Notes: generated by a model not told the origin, from the letters alone. A stretch of 38,115 nt of DNA from Verrucomicrobiales bacterium (GCA_005777315.1 SXMN01000040.1:1-38115); one strand, 5' to 3'. Counted from the stretch's first letter, positions 28,609 to 38,115 are shown. Numbers and translations are program-made.

Positions 28609-31600
28609 TCAGCGTTTGACCGTAACCTTGCCTTGGAGATCCAGCTCGATTTCCAATGCACCCTGAGGAACGACGAGTTCGACCTTACGGCTGTTTGGCG
28701 GACGAAATTCCATCCGCGAAGGAGGCGCCTCGCAAGCCAGGACTTGGACAGCTCCATCCTGGGACCAATAACCTCCCCCCAGGTGAACTTCCCTAACCGG
28801 CCCCCACTTCTCGCCATTTCCGATTCTGCAGGCTGCTCCGATGCCGCGAGGGTTGCCGGGGGAACCTTTGATTCGCACACGAAGCCCGGGACGCACTGTG
28901 GTGTTGTGGAAGAGCTTGGTTTGAGATCGATTCTGCCCCACGGCGAGATCGATCCGGCCATCGCCGTCATAGTCAGCAAGCGCGCAGCCACGCTGTTCAC
29001 CGGGAATGCGGATTCCAGACTCAACGGCTGGCATGGCCTTGAATCCTCCTTTGCCGTCGCCAGTCAACACCAGCCCGAGTCCACCATCGTAACGGGAAGT
29101 CTCAATCTCCATGCCGAAAAAATTTTGGCTCAGAAAAACATCTTCATGTCCATCTCCGTCCAAGTCACCCACCGCCACGCCGAACCCTGGCGCGAATTGA
29201 GCCTCCACCGGAAGAGGTCGAAATTCGAAATGGTCTCCACGATTCAGCAGGATAACCGAGACGAGAGTGTTTACCTGGAGATCGTTCGCTGATGCCGCAG
29301 CGTCCCCAAGGATCTCTCCGATGCTCGCGGTGCCGTAAGCCTGGTAACTGGCAAATCGCTCCTGCACAAATGGAAGCTCTTGAACAAGCGCATCAATGCC
29401 CATCCATGGAACAATTTTCCCAAGCGCCTCATCGTGGAAAGCCTCGATGCAAACGGGGCGTCCGTCGCCAGCAAGCGCACCATGGTAAAGATGCAGTGGC
29501 TTGCGCAGATGAGATTGGTACTTTGTGTTACGTCCCCAGTTTGATGCGACGATATCGACCCTGCCATCCTCGTCGAAGTCCCCGGTGGCAACTCCGTTCC
29601 AGCGCCCGAGCTGATTCCCGAGGCCAAGTTCCGTCGTGGCTTCTGTGAAATTGCCTCCTTCGTTCCGAAAGACTCGAATCGGTCCCCAGTCACACGCCAG
29701 AACCAGATCCGGATCACCGTCCCCATCCAGGTCGGTGAAGACCGCGCCGCTGATCATTCCAGATTGCTGGAAGCGCTTGCTGTTTTCTCCGTCCAGTCGG
29801 AACCGGCCATTGTCATTCCGATACAACCGTGAGGACGCGCGTTCAGGGTAACGTCCAGGAAGCATCCTGGCGCCTGCAAAAAGGTCGAGATCGCCATCGC
29901 CATCGATGTCCGCCATCACCAGCGGCCCCACGCTCGCAAACTGCCCATGCCATCCGTCCACAACCGAGTTGTTCCTTAATCCGAAAATTTTCAAAGCGGT
30001 GCCGTTCGTCAGGCCGTCCTCATAGTTCGAAGAACCGGCGAGCAACAACGTGCCATTGGCTTCAGTATCCCAGCCGAGAATCGTCGTCTGGTCGCGTGCT
30101 AGGGATGTGCCGAACATTCCGTTCGTGGCACGGCTGAATCTGCCATCTGGCGTAGTGATGAAAACTCCCGGCCGTCCGCCGCGGCCTCCGCCCACAATCA
30201 AATCCTCACGCCCGTCCTCATTCACATCGCACCAGGAGACACCAGGTCCGAGTTGGCTGAGTTTGTAAGGCAGTGACGGCTGACGCGCGAAGTCGTCGAA
30301 GGGCTCATCCTCGTGAGTGTGAGCCAGCAGATGACTGACGTCCTCGAAGAGCGGTTTGGCGGGCGGAGGAGATTTTGGAGACTCAACAGCCGACGCACTG
30401 GCCTCATCGATTTCGTAAAGATGGTTTGCCAGCGCGCGGTCGATCACGCTTCGCCTGCCGCTGCGCCATCGGACTTCAATCATGAATTTGTTGGTACCGG
30501 AGCCAGCGGCGAAAGTCCGAGCGGGTTCATCGCCGGACACATAACGCCCACCTGAGGTGATCTCCTGGGTCTGAATTGTGGGTCCGCCGGTGACAGTAAT
30601 GCGCGCACCGATGCCTTGGATGTTGGACTGATTTCCTTTCAGTTTCACTGCCAGACGCCTGGCCGGACTTTCATTCCGATAGATTCCAGCCGCACGATTC
30701 ATCCGGTTCACGACGACATCAAGATCACCGTCCTGGTCGAGATCAGCCAGTGCCATGCCTTGCGAAATGCCGGTTGAATCGAAGCCCCAGCTCGCGCTCG
30801 CATCTTCAAACACCAGCCCCCCAGTGTTCCGAAAAGCGATGCTGGCAGTTTCCAACCGTGGAAAGCTAATCAGGGCCGGGCCGGTTTTCTTGCCAGCCGC
30901 GTTTGCGGCGGCGAGAGCGCGCGTCGCATCCGCATCCAGAACATCGTGAAGATTTCCCGTCGTAACGAGCAGATCTTCATAACCATCAAGATCCACATCC
31001 AGAAAAATGGCGCTCCAGGACCACTCCGAGGCGCTGACTCCTGCGAGTTGAGCGATTTCCGCATACGTGTTGTCCCCTCGATTGAGAAAGAGCGTGTTCC
31101 TCAGCAGTTCAGGAATGTAGTTCGGATCACTGATCGGCAGGTCGATATCAACTTTGATATGGTTGGCCCGTTGCGTCTGTCGCAGGGTGTGGCGTCGGCT
31201 TAACATGTCCACGACGATGAAGTCGTCGTGCCCGTCACGATTGATGTCGGCGAAATCGACAGACATCGAAGACATGCTCATCGCCCGCCGGGTCAGCGGC
31301 GGCGCCATGCGAAAACGGCCCCTCCCGTCGTTCAACCAAAGTCTGTCGCGAGAGAGGAAGAAATCGTTGCACACGTACAGATCCGGGAAGCCATCACCAT
31401 TCACGTCGCGAAACATGGCCGACAATCCCCATTCGAACGGGGGACCAGTCAGCGACTTTCCGGACTCGTCGAGAAAGTTTCCACCCGTCCACGGCACTGG
31501 CGTGAAATGCCCGTGCCCATCGTTGAGATAGAGAAAATCCGCTTCTCCTTTTTCGACGACAGCAAACCCATCCCCCCGTTTACCAATCATGCCAAAGAAG

Positions 31601-32373
31601 CGGTCCTCAGGCTTGACGACAACTTTGCCATCGACCACCCGGGCTTCCATCTTCACATCCGGCGGTGCGTCCTTATAGTTCGTTGTTCGATAATTGGTAA
31701 CGTATAGATCGAGGTCTCCATCACCGTCCACGTCGGCCAGTGTCTTCGAAGTGGCTCCAAATTTTTGAACCAGCCCGGAATTTCTCGCCTCGGTGAAACG
31801 TCCCTTCCCGTCATTACGGAAGAGCCGCGTGCCGCCGCCAATGCTGTTTACGAGCAGATCCAGGTCGCCATCGCCGTCAACATCCGCGAACACGGCACCG
31901 GTTGAATGCTGCCCCTTGCAGGCAACACCCGCGGCAACGGTGATGTCTTCAAATTTCCAATCGCCGCGATTTCGGTAAAGGACGTTCGGGCCGTCGATAC
32001 TGCAAAAATAGATGTCGCACCACCCGTCGCCATCCACATCTCCCAGCGCCACGCCGGAACCATTCTCGAAGATTCGATTTGAACCCGCGACGGCATCCGA
32101 GAGTTGGTTCGTGAATGAAATCCCAGTCGTGGTGGTCGGAAGCTCGGTGAAGCCCGGCCTGCCAACAGTGGGAACGGCGAGAGCCGCCTGTCGGAAACCC
32201 GGTCCCTTTTCCCATCGAAGTTCAGCGGCAACACCAGCCTCCGAAGATGCCAGCAGAGCGATCAAGCTGAAGCTGAGACCTTGGAGAAGAATTACCAGGC
32301 CGGCAGCCCTCTCACAGTGAATTCCTCGCGTGCCATCCGGTGCCCGTTTCGCACCGCGGCTGGTCCCGTTCAT
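28609..32373 (-). CDS. Giant secreted FG-GAP/VCBS and ASPIC-UnbV (CRTAC1-like) protein, paralog 1
   Basis: 1254 residues from the ATG at 32373, chosen because a signal peptide (LVILLQGLSFSLIALLASSE, ending near GVAAE) follows and upstream sequence is repeat. Two repeats of one architecture: a run of FG-GAP/VCBS propeller repeats with Ca-binding D-x-D-G-D-G-x-x-D loops (GDVDGDGWCDIYFCSIDG, DVDGDGDLDLLVNSIGGG), then an ASPIC/UnbV domain (about 570-650), then a second propeller, then a final ASPIC/UnbV (about 1164-1250). CRTAC1-like proteins are extracellular Ca-binding adhesion-type proteins. The exact role is unknown. It lies downstream of its paralog on the same strand. Confidence 0.92.
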   Translation of the reverse strand: MNGTSRGAKRAPDGTRGIHCERAAGLVILLQGLSFSLIALLASSEAGVAAELRWEKGPGFRQAALAVPTVGRPGFTELPTTTTGISFTNQLSDAVAGSNRIFENGSGVALGDVDGDGWCDIYFCSIDGPNVLYRNRGDWKFEDITVAAGVACKGQHSTGAVFADVDGDGDLDLLVNSIGGGTRLFRNDGKGRFTEARNSGLVQKFGATSKTLADVDGDGDLDLYVTNYRTTNYKDAPPDVKMEARVVDGKVVVKPEDRFFGMIGKRGDGFAVVEKGEADFLYLNDGHGHFTPVPWTGGNFLDESGKSLTGPPFEWGLSAMFRDVNGDGFPDLYVCNDFFLSRDRLWLNDGRGRFRMAPPLTRRAMSMSSMSVDFADINRDGHDDFIVVDMLSRRHTLRQTQRANHIKVDIDLPISDPNYIPELLRNTLFLNRGDNTYAEIAQLAGVSASEWSWSAIFLDVDLDGYEDLLVTTGNLHDVLDADATRALAAANAAGKKTGPALISFPRLETASIAFRNTGGLVFEDASASWGFDSTGISQGMALADLDQDGDLDVVVNRMNRAAGIYRNESPARRLAVKLKGNQSNIQGIGARITVTGGPTIQTQEITSGGRYVSGDEPARTFAAGSGTNKFMIEVRWRSGRRSVIDRALANHLYEIDEASASAVESPKSPPPAKPLFEDVSHLLAHTHEDEPFDDFARQPSLPYKLSQLGPGVSWCDVNEDGREDLIVGGGRGGRPGVFITTPDGRFSRATNGMFGTSLARDQTTILGWDTEANGTLLLAGSSNYEDGLTNGTALKIFGLRNNSVVDGWHGQFASVGPLVMADIDGDGDLDLFAGARMLPGRYPERASSRLYRNDNGRFRLDGENSKRFQQSGMISGAVFTDLDGDGDPDLVLACDWGPIRVFRNEGGNFTEATTELGLGNQLGRWNGVATGDFDEDGRVDIVASNWGRNTKYQSHLRKPLHLYHGALAGDGRPVCIEAFHDEALGKIVPWMGIDALVQELPFVQERFASYQAYGTASIGEILGDAAASANDLQVNTLVSVILLNRGDHFEFRPLPVEAQFAPGFGVAVGDLDGDGHEDVFLSQNFFGMEIETSRYDGGLGLVLTGDGKGGFKAMPAVESGIRIPGEQRGCALADYDGDGRIDLAVGQNRSQTKLFHNTTVRPGLRVRIKGSPGNPRGIGAACRIGNGEKWGPVREVHLGGGYWSQDGAVQVLACEAPPSRMEFRPPNSRKVELVVPQGALEIELDLQGKVTVKR

Positions 32374-32478
32374 CCCGAAGTTGTTGGTTGGAGCGTCGTC
32401 GGCAGGCGTCTGCTCCCTCGCCCCGTCGGACGGGGAGAGGGGCTTCCAGTCAATCCGAACCGCCCTCATCTCCCCGAC

Positions 32479-32509
32479 TCTCTCCTCCCTCCGAGGGATG
32501 AGAGGGAGA
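32479..32509. repeat. Palindromic C/G-rich repeat between the two giant genes
   Basis: CTCTCTCC, CTCC, CTCCGAG and GGGATGAGAGGGAG form an imperfect hairpin. A second one with CTCGCCCCGTC / GACGGGGAGAGG lies near 32415-32434. They are related to the palindrome at 20530-20560. The rest of the 213-bp spacer has no gene. Confidence 0.6.
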
Positions 32510-32586
32510 AACCACCACCAACTTCGGGATGCGCCCCATCCGATCCGGATTTCATTGCTTGAGTTGGCTCGCATCGATCAAACGGT

Positions 32587-35500
32587 TCACGGACTGACCT
32601 TCACACTGCCGTCAACGTCCACCACGATCTCTCTCGCTCCGTGAGGCACGTCAGAAATGGTCGTCTTCCCGCCAGGCCACCGGACGGAAAGTTGCATGGG
32701 TTCCTCTGGTGTTCCGAGCACCTGGATGGATCCATCCTGCGACCAGTAGCCCGAACCGGCATGAATCTCCCGCAATGGCCCCCAACGCTCGCCGAACTTC
32801 AAACGGAGCGCAGCGCCGATTGCCTGGGCATTGCCGTTTCCACCACGCAACCGCACTCGCAGTCCAGGCTTGCCAGTCGTGTTGCGGTAAAGCTTCGTCG
32901 CGGCGCCATTCTGCGTCACGACAAGATCGACGCGTCCGTCCCCGTCGTAATCGGCCACCGCACAGCCCCGCTGTTCGCCATAAATTGTCACGCCAGATTG
33001 AACCGCCGGCACGGGCGACAGGCCCCCCTTCCCATCCCCCTTCATCCACAAGCCACGACCCGCATCGCAACGCGGTGTGTCGGGGTTCATTGCAAAAAAG
33101 TTCTGACTGAGGAACACATCCTCGTTCCCGTCACCGTCCGCATCGGCGATGGAAATTCCGAAGGCCGGAGAAAACTGCGCTTCAGCCGGCAACACTCGCG
33201 CTTCGAAGTGATCGCCACGATTGAGGAAGACCATCGAGGCCAGAGTGGTTGCATCCACGGACTTCATCTCCTTGAAACGCCCGCCACAGATCTCCGCGAC
33301 ACTGGCGCTGGCGTATGCCGCATAACTTCCGATCAACTCCTTAACAAAAGGGATGGCAGCGCTCACAACCTTGAAACTCCTGTCCGGAACATCTTTGGAG
33401 AGCACTGAATCAAAGTGTGATTCGAGAATGTCCACCGTGCCGCGCCCGGAAAGATCCCCGAAGTGGAGCCGTCGATTACGACTGAGGCCCGTCTGGTAAT
33501 GAGAATTAAGCCCCCAATTCGACGCAACGACGTCGAGCTTTCCATCATTATCGAGGTCGGCAGTCGTTACGCCGTTCCATAGCCCGGGGTACGCGCTGAG
33601 CCCGAGACGTTCGGTAATCTCGCGATAATTTCCATCCTTCCGTTCGAGAACTCGAACCGGGCCCCATTCGCAGGCCAGAATAAGTTCCGGCGTTCCATTG
33701 CCGTCGAGATCACTGAAGACCGCGCCACTCACAAGCCCGAAGTTTTCGAAGCGCTGCAGCACTGTGAACCGCCCGCCGTCATTTCGCATCAACACCGACG
33801 CTGACGGCTCGGGATACCGCCCGGCAATCATCCGTCCACCGATGAAGAGGTCCAGATCACCGTCGCCATCCACATCCGCGAGCGCCAATGGCCCTGTGGT
33901 AATGGCCTGGTTCAGAACACCCCCGCCGGTAGCGCCACGTTTTAGATCATAAACACGAATCGCCCCACCCTCGTTTGATCCGTCTTCGTAGTTGCTCGAT
34001 CCCACAAAGACCAGCGAATCAATGCCGACCACGGCAGTTTGATCACGAGCGGCTATTTTCGCGGTGGCCGCATTGGTGAATGCGGAGAGCTTCCCGGAAC
34101 CTTCATTGCGGTACACCGCAAGCAGGCCACCGTGCCCGCTGCCGATCATCAAATCCTCGCGGCCATCCCCGTCAAAATCCTGCCATGCGACCCCGGGACC
34201 GAGCTGGCTGAGACGATGCGGCAGCAGCGGCTGAAGCCCAAAATCATCGAACGGCACCTCGTGATGCACGTGCTTCAACATGACGCTGACATCCTCGAAC
34301 CAGGGAACAGGTTTCACCGGGACCACCATCTTCGCCGCAAAGGCTCCGCTCTCGTCGAGTTCATAGAGGCGGTTTGCCTGGGCATCGGCTACCACGCTTC
34401 GCAATCCACCACGCCAGACAACTTCAATTCGCAACTTGTCGGTCAGCGCGCCAGCGGCGAAGACGCGCATCGGATCATCCGATGACAGGTAACGTCCGCC
34501 GCAGATGATTTCCTGGCTTTGCATGGGCACCGCGCCGTTCATCACCCGGATCTTCGCGCCGATACCGCGAGCGTTTGGAGCAACCCCTCGAAGCCGCACG
34601 GCGATGCGCGGTGCGGCGGCTTCGTTTCTGTAAATGCCGGCCACACCGTTCAGATTATTAACTACCACGTCCAGATCGCCGTCGTTGTCGAGATCCGCCA
34701 ACGCCATCCCGTGCGAAACCCCGGGAGTGTCGAAACCCCATGCCGCGCTCGCATCCTCGAAGGTCGTGTCACCACGATTGCGGAACGCGATGTTCGGCGT
34801 GTCGAGCCGGGCGAAAAGGTTGTTCAAATTCAGCAGTTCAGACCCGGACAGTTTCCGCTCCACCTTCATGGCTTCGGCACGGGCCATCACATCGGCATTC
34901 ATGGCGTCCCGCTCGTGGCCATTCGTGATCAGCAGATCCTCGAAGCCATCCAAATCCACGTCGAGAAACACCGGCGTCCAGGACCATTCGGAGGCTTGCA
35001 CGCCGGAAAAGTGCGCCACCTCGGCGTAAGTCGCGTCACCACGATTCAGGTGCAGCGTGTTGAAGGGGTATTGAGGGCGATTGTCGATCTGGCCGATGGA
35101 AAGGAACACGGGCACCAGATCACCCACCTGCGTCTGGCGGCGGCGATGATCGCGACTCAACATGTCCGCGCAGAAGAAATCGTCGAAGCCGTCACGGTTT
35201 ACGTCCGCGAAATCAACCCCCATCGAGAACATGCTTGTGTGCCGCACCGCGAGTCGCGGAGCCGCCCTGAAACGACCGCTGCCATCATTGATCCAAATGC
35301 GGTCCGGCGAGCTGAAATCCCCGCAAACATAAATGTCGGGAGCACGATCGTCGTTGATGTCACGGAACATCACCGCGAGGCTCCAATCGTAAGGAGGCGA
35401 GGAAAGCGGGCGGCCATCCTCATCCAGGAAAGCGCCTCCTGTGAAAGACACCGGACTGAATCGTCCGCCACCCTGGTTGATAAACAACACATCAGCTTCA

Positions 35501-36300
35501 CCATGCTCGATGATTTTTCCCGATGCCTCGATGGTGAAACGCCCCATCAAATCAGGTTCCGTCGCCGGGCGTCCATTCACAGTCGCAATGACAGGTACGC
35601 CGTTGATGTTCTCGCCCTTGATGCGGGTGCCGGGCTGGTCGCGGATGGTGGTCGAGCGGTAATTCGCCACGTAAAGATCCAGGTCGCCGTCGCCATCCAC
35701 ATCAGCAAGCGCCAGCGATGATCCGCCACGAGCGGGATTGAGCGGCGATGTCGTTGTAATTGCCGTAAATTTCCCATGCCCATCATTGAGGAAAAGCCGG
35801 AGTCCGCCGCCAACGGAATTGATCACCAGATCCAGATCCCCGTCACCATCAATATCCGCGAAAGCAACTCCGGACGCGTCCAGACCGGGGCTATTGACAC
35901 CTGAAGTCATGGTGACGTTTTCAAATTTCCAGTTTCCGAGATTGCGGTAAAGCGTGCTTGTGCCCCCGAGTCCCGAGAAGAAAAGGTCGCAAAAGCCATC
36001 TCCATCCATGTCACCCGCCGCGACTCCGGAGCCGTTGAGGTAAACCTGGTTGGTTGTGTAACGGCTTCGGGCGATGGCATTGGTGAACGTGATGCCTGTG
36101 ATGCCGGAAGGCAACAGCGTGAAGCCTGACTTTCCTCCAGCCGGAACAGCCAGCTTCGCGGAACGAAAGTGGCCGCTCTGTTGCCATTCCAAAGCCTCCG
36201 CAGCACCGGCGAGCGGTGAATGCAATCCGAGCAACAAGCACTGCGCGATGATGGCCAGGCACAGCCGGCGGCGCATGGTTTCGATGTTGGCGGGATTCAT
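32587..36300 (-). CDS. Giant secreted FG-GAP/VCBS and ASPIC-UnbV (CRTAC1-like) protein, paralog 2
   Basis: 1237 residues from the ATG at 36300, where a signal peptide begins (MRRRLCLAIIAQCLLLGLHS, cut near LAGAAE). An upstream extension to 36528 lacks protein character. It has the same four-part architecture as its neighbour: propeller with GDMDGDGFCDLFFSGLGG and DIDGDGDLDLVINSVGGG, ASPIC/UnbV at about 560-643, second propeller with DVDGDGDLDLFIGGRM, C-terminal ASPIC/UnbV at about 1140-1233 (SGYWSQDGSIQVLG, VRWPGGKTT). The high similarity along the whole length indicates tandem duplication. Probably calcium-dependent and extracellular; partner unknown. Confidence 0.92.
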   Translation of the reverse strand: MNPANIETMRRRLCLAIIAQCLLLGLHSPLAGAAEALEWQQSGHFRSAKLAVPAGGKSGFTLLPSGITGITFTNAIARSRYTTNQVYLNGSGVAAGDMDGDGFCDLFFSGLGGTSTLYRNLGNWKFENVTMTSGVNSPGLDASGVAFADIDGDGDLDLVINSVGGGLRLFLNDGHGKFTAITTTSPLNPARGGSSLALADVDGDGDLDLYVANYRSTTIRDQPGTRIKGENINGVPVIATVNGRPATEPDLMGRFTIEASGKIIEHGEADVLFINQGGGRFSPVSFTGGAFLDEDGRPLSSPPYDWSLAVMFRDINDDRAPDIYVCGDFSSPDRIWINDGSGRFRAAPRLAVRHTSMFSMGVDFADVNRDGFDDFFCADMLSRDHRRRQTQVGDLVPVFLSIGQIDNRPQYPFNTLHLNRGDATYAEVAHFSGVQASEWSWTPVFLDVDLDGFEDLLITNGHERDAMNADVMARAEAMKVERKLSGSELLNLNNLFARLDTPNIAFRNRGDTTFEDASAAWGFDTPGVSHGMALADLDNDGDLDVVVNNLNGVAGIYRNEAAAPRIAVRLRGVAPNARGIGAKIRVMNGAVPMQSQEIICGGRYLSSDDPMRVFAAGALTDKLRIEVVWRGGLRSVVADAQANRLYELDESGAFAAKMVVPVKPVPWFEDVSVMLKHVHHEVPFDDFGLQPLLPHRLSQLGPGVAWQDFDGDGREDLMIGSGHGGLLAVYRNEGSGKLSAFTNAATAKIAARDQTAVVGIDSLVFVGSSNYEDGSNEGGAIRVYDLKRGATGGGVLNQAITTGPLALADVDGDGDLDLFIGGRMIAGRYPEPSASVLMRNDGGRFTVLQRFENFGLVSGAVFSDLDGNGTPELILACEWGPVRVLERKDGNYREITERLGLSAYPGLWNGVTTADLDNDGKLDVVASNWGLNSHYQTGLSRNRRLHFGDLSGRGTVDILESHFDSVLSKDVPDRSFKVVSAAIPFVKELIGSYAAYASASVAEICGGRFKEMKSVDATTLASMVFLNRGDHFEARVLPAEAQFSPAFGISIADADGDGNEDVFLSQNFFAMNPDTPRCDAGRGLWMKGDGKGGLSPVPAVQSGVTIYGEQRGCAVADYDGDGRVDLVVTQNGAATKLYRNTTGKPGLRVRLRGGNGNAQAIGAALRLKFGERWGPLREIHAGSGYWSQDGSIQVLGTPEEPMQLSVRWPGGKTTISDVPHGAREIVVDVDGSVKVSP

Positions 36301-36626
36301 CGGAGTTTCGCCGCAGCCTCTCAGCCGTAACGGTTCAGTCGGAGTGCGGAGTTTATTCCGCGCTCCTGTCGAATCGTCACTGGTTGGCAGGCTCAATCCT
36401 CTCCACATTGGATTTGGAGCCCACTTGCCTAGAAAGTGGCAAAACCCAAATATCAACGGCGGACTTTCCGAGTCGCGACTCATGAGCAATGGATTGATCA
36501 ACGTGGATGGCAATCTAGCGAAGCTCAAAACAGCGTGGCAATTTGTTTTGCCCGCGCCGCAGGACTATTTCTCCGTGGCAATCAAACGAACATCCTCTAC
36601 TTTCCGCCGCGACATACTGACGACAA
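36301..36626. other. Divergent intergenic region with a hairpin
   Basis: 326 bp between the giant gene (minus) and the transporter gene (plus). It contains a hairpin at 36341-36366 (GGAGTGCGGA, loop GTTTAT, TCCGCGCTCC). Both promoters should lie here, but I cannot pick a convincing -35/-10 pair. Open frames crossing it lack protein character. Confidence 0.5.
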
Positions 36627-37910
36627 ATGAGAAAGCCATCGCTCCTGATAATTTTTCTGACGGTCTTCATTGACCTGGTCGGCTTCGGCATTGTGCTGCC
36701 GCTGCTTCCTGTTTACAGCCGGAACTTTGGCGCAAGCGGCTTCATGATCGGCGCGATCATCGCCTCGTATTCTTTGATGCAGTTCCTCTTTGCGCCAGTG
36801 TGGGGCCGGCTCTCGGACAGGATCGGGCGACGACCCGTGCTGCTTGTGAGCACGGCCGGGGCGGTGTTTTCTTACGTGACCTTCGCGTTGGGATCCGGGT
36901 TGAAAGATCCTACGCTCGCGCTCGGCGTGCTGCTCGGTTCACGCGTGCTGGCGGGAGTGTGCGGTGCGAACATCACCGTTGCACAGGCGTACATAGCCGA
37001 CATCACGCCTCCCGAAGACCGGTCAAAGAAGATGGGATTGATCGGGATGGCCTTCGGCCTGGGATTCATCTTCGGTCCGGCAATCGGTGGTTACGCCTTG
37101 AAATGGTCCGGCATCACCGCTCCAGGCTGGATTGCCGCCGGGTTGTGCGCGGCAAACTTTCTTCTCACGCTGGCAATCCTCCCGGAGAGTTGGAAGCCTG
37201 ACTCCAACCAGGTTCCAAAGCGCCCTCACCTGGCGCAATGGACGCACACGCTGCAACAGCCGAAAGTGGGGCTGTTAATCTTCATCTTCTTCCTGGCGAC
37301 TTTCTGCTTCACCTGCTTCGAGACCACCCTGGGACTCATGGTGGGGCGAAATTTTGGGCTCGATACAAACAATGGCGAGGATGCAAAGACCATTGCCTTT
37401 CTCTTCGCCTACTGCGGAATCGTCTCCGCCTTCGTCCAGGGCGGAGGGATCGGACGCGCCATCAAAAAGTTGGGAGAACCGAAGTTGATCGCCGCAAGCC
37501 TGATTCTCACTGGAATCAGCCTGGTGCTGCTCCCCTTTCCCGCAGTCAGGGAGCACCTGCCGCTCTCATGGGGAGTCGTGTTTAGCACTCCAGGTCTTCC
37601 CTGGGTCGGCCTGCTGGCCTTGCTGGCGATGCTGGCGATTGGCTCCGGCCTGACGAGACCTCCTGTATTCGGGATGATCTCGAATCTTACCCCTGCAAAT
37701 GAGCAGGGCGCGGCCATCGGCATTGCACAGAGCGCCGGCAGTCTGGCGCGCATCGCCGGTCCGATCTTCGCCGCCACGCTCTTTTTCGCGCATCAGGCTT
37801 TGCCCTACCTCATTTGCGGCGGCCTGGCCTTGTTTGCTTCAGCAATTGGCTGGCGCTATTTGTGCACGCCCGTTCCAGACGGTAATAGACCAAAAAGCAA
37901 CGCCAGGTGA
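36627..37910 (+). CDS. Major facilitator superfamily transporter, TetA-like
   Basis: 427 residues with about 12 hydrophobic segments. The opening FLTVFIDLVGFGIVLPLLPVY carries the Asp of TetA/DHA1 antiporters. Motif A is GRLSDRIGRRPVLL (about 60-73), and motif C-like GLGFIFGPAIGGYAL is in helix 5. The second half contains AQSAGSLARIAGPIFAATLFF. Members exchange a drug or metabolite for protons; the substrate cannot be told from sequence, and resistance should not be assumed. No regulator gene is adjacent. Confidence 0.9.
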   Translation: MRKPSLLIIFLTVFIDLVGFGIVLPLLPVYSRNFGASGFMIGAIIASYSLMQFLFAPVWGRLSDRIGRRPVLLVSTAGAVFSYVTFALGSGLKDPTLALGVLLGSRVLAGVCGANITVAQAYIADITPPEDRSKKMGLIGMAFGLGFIFGPAIGGYALKWSGITAPGWIAAGLCAANFLLTLAILPESWKPDSNQVPKRPHLAQWTHTLQQPKVGLLIFIFFLATFCFTCFETTLGLMVGRNFGLDTNNGEDAKTIAFLFAYCGIVSAFVQGGGIGRAIKKLGEPKLIAASLILTGISLVLLPFPAVREHLPLSWGVVFSTPGLPWVGLLALLAMLAIGSGLTRPPVFGMISNLTPANEQGAAIGIAQSAGSLARIAGPIFAATLFFAHQALPYLICGGLALFASAIGWRYLCTPVPDGNRPKSNAR

Positions 37911-37942
37911 GCCCATGGCACGAGGAGTTGGGACGCGTCTTT

Positions 37943-38115
37943 TCAAGATAGCAAGTCCAAGACGTTAGGGCTTCTGGCGAAGAGGAGCGCTTCAAGGCGC
38001 TGGCGGCCGCCACGTGCCGAAAGGAAGTGCTGGCGGAAGCTCTTGGTGTTGCACTTGGTTTTCGGGTTGGCCTTCCGGGCCTGATCGACGGCGGCGTTGG
38101 CCAGGCTGAGGATGA
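37943..38115 (-). CDS. C-terminal end of an unidentified gene, cut by the window edge
   Basis: An open frame from the window edge to a TGA at 37943-37945 gives about 57 residues (…AVDQARKANPKTKCNTKSFR…, ending RLEALLFARSPNVLDLLS). The composition and helix-like pattern are protein-like, whereas the other frames are not. I do not recognise the family. It converges with the transporter gene with 32 bp between stops. Confidence 0.5.
   Translation of the reverse strand, partial: ILSLANAAVDQARKANPKTKCNTKSFRQHFLSARGGRQRLEALLFARSPNVLDLLS

Noticed and set aside
28161..29024. A 287-codon minus-strand frame
   Set aside because: It lies antisense to the pseudo-receiver and overlaps the end of the giant gene in another frame. 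Composition is Arg/Ser/Pro-rich as in shadow frames. The 28385-28608 gap itself shows nothing clear.
32374..32574. N-terminal extension of the first giant protein
   Set aside because: The extra 67 codons are palindromic repeat sequence, and a signal peptide begins shortly after the ATG at 32373.
36301..36528. N-terminal extension of the second giant protein
   Set aside because: No protein-like pattern; the signal peptide follows the ATG at 36300.
36627..37910. Tetracycline resistance gene
   Set aside because: Only the general MFS motifs A and C are visible, with no tetR-like regulator. The substrate cannot be assigned.

Overview
The window looks like a chromosomal segment of a Verrucomicrobiota bacterium, probably of the Pedosphaera/Limisphaera type. 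This is inferred from gene content, not from a marker gene. The indicators are a pseudopilin with an FTLIE start and an exact H-x9-DG motif, an ECF sigma factor next to a Ser/Thr kinase with a beta-propeller-like sensor, two giant FG-GAP/ASPIC-UnbV proteins, lipoproteins in large number, and many GC-rich palindromic intergenic repeats. No rRNA, tRNA, CRISPR array or intact insertion sequence was seen.

Layout. Left edge (1-2.4 kb): the tail of an unidentified gene, a RibD-type reductase, and a HicB/HicA toxin-antitoxin pair set between two copies of a duplicated unit (a 143-bp repeat plus a small membrane-protein gene). 2.4-16.0 kb: an almost unbroken minus-strand run of about 13 genes, nearly all exported. 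In transcription order these are a repeat-invaded membrane ORF, a PEGA-domain protein, a CsgG-like protein, a COG3014-type lipoprotein, YcfL (DUF1425), an LpoB-like lipoprotein, a frameshifted lipoprotein, a membrane protein, a 1360-residue secreted protein with M23-like and lipase-like domains, a SmpA/BamE-like lipoprotein, two tandem paralogous lipoproteins, a second possible LpoB-like lipoprotein and a small membrane protein. 16.0-17.8 kb: palindromic repeats and a pseudopilin. 17.8-22.3 kb: ECF sigma factor, a short coupled ORF, and a Ser/Thr kinase. 22.4-26.1 kb: a 213-bp inverted-repeat element, an HpcH/HpaI aldolase, a MutT-type Nudix hydrolase, UDP-glucose dehydrogenase and a TPR membrane protein. 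26.3-28.4 kb: a degenerate hybrid histidine kinase and a pseudo-receiver. 28.6-36.3 kb: two tandem FG-GAP/ASPIC giants. 36.6-38.1 kb: an MFS exporter and a truncated ORF.

Most interesting reading. The sigma gene has a motif 5 nt before its ATG: TTGCAAG, exactly 16 nt, then GCGATTAACC. The same two blocks with the same 16-nt spacing occur twice on the opposite strand at the head of the envelope-lipoprotein run (second block GCGATTAACC at one site, GCGATAAACC at the other). I infer an autoregulated, kinase-linked ECF sigma factor that drives an envelope operon combining a CsgG-like protein, LpoB/YcfL/COG3014 lipoproteins, a BamE-like protein and a secreted hydrolase. The promoters lie so close to the ATGs that transcripts would be leaderless or nearly so. 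This is a hypothesis built on sequence pattern alone.

A second theme is invasion of coding sequence by palindromic elements. The kinase gene carries an 81-bp and a 63-bp element with terminal inverted repeats, both multiples of three and in frame, plus a third palindromic stretch. The first ORF of the envelope run appears to be expanded in the same way.
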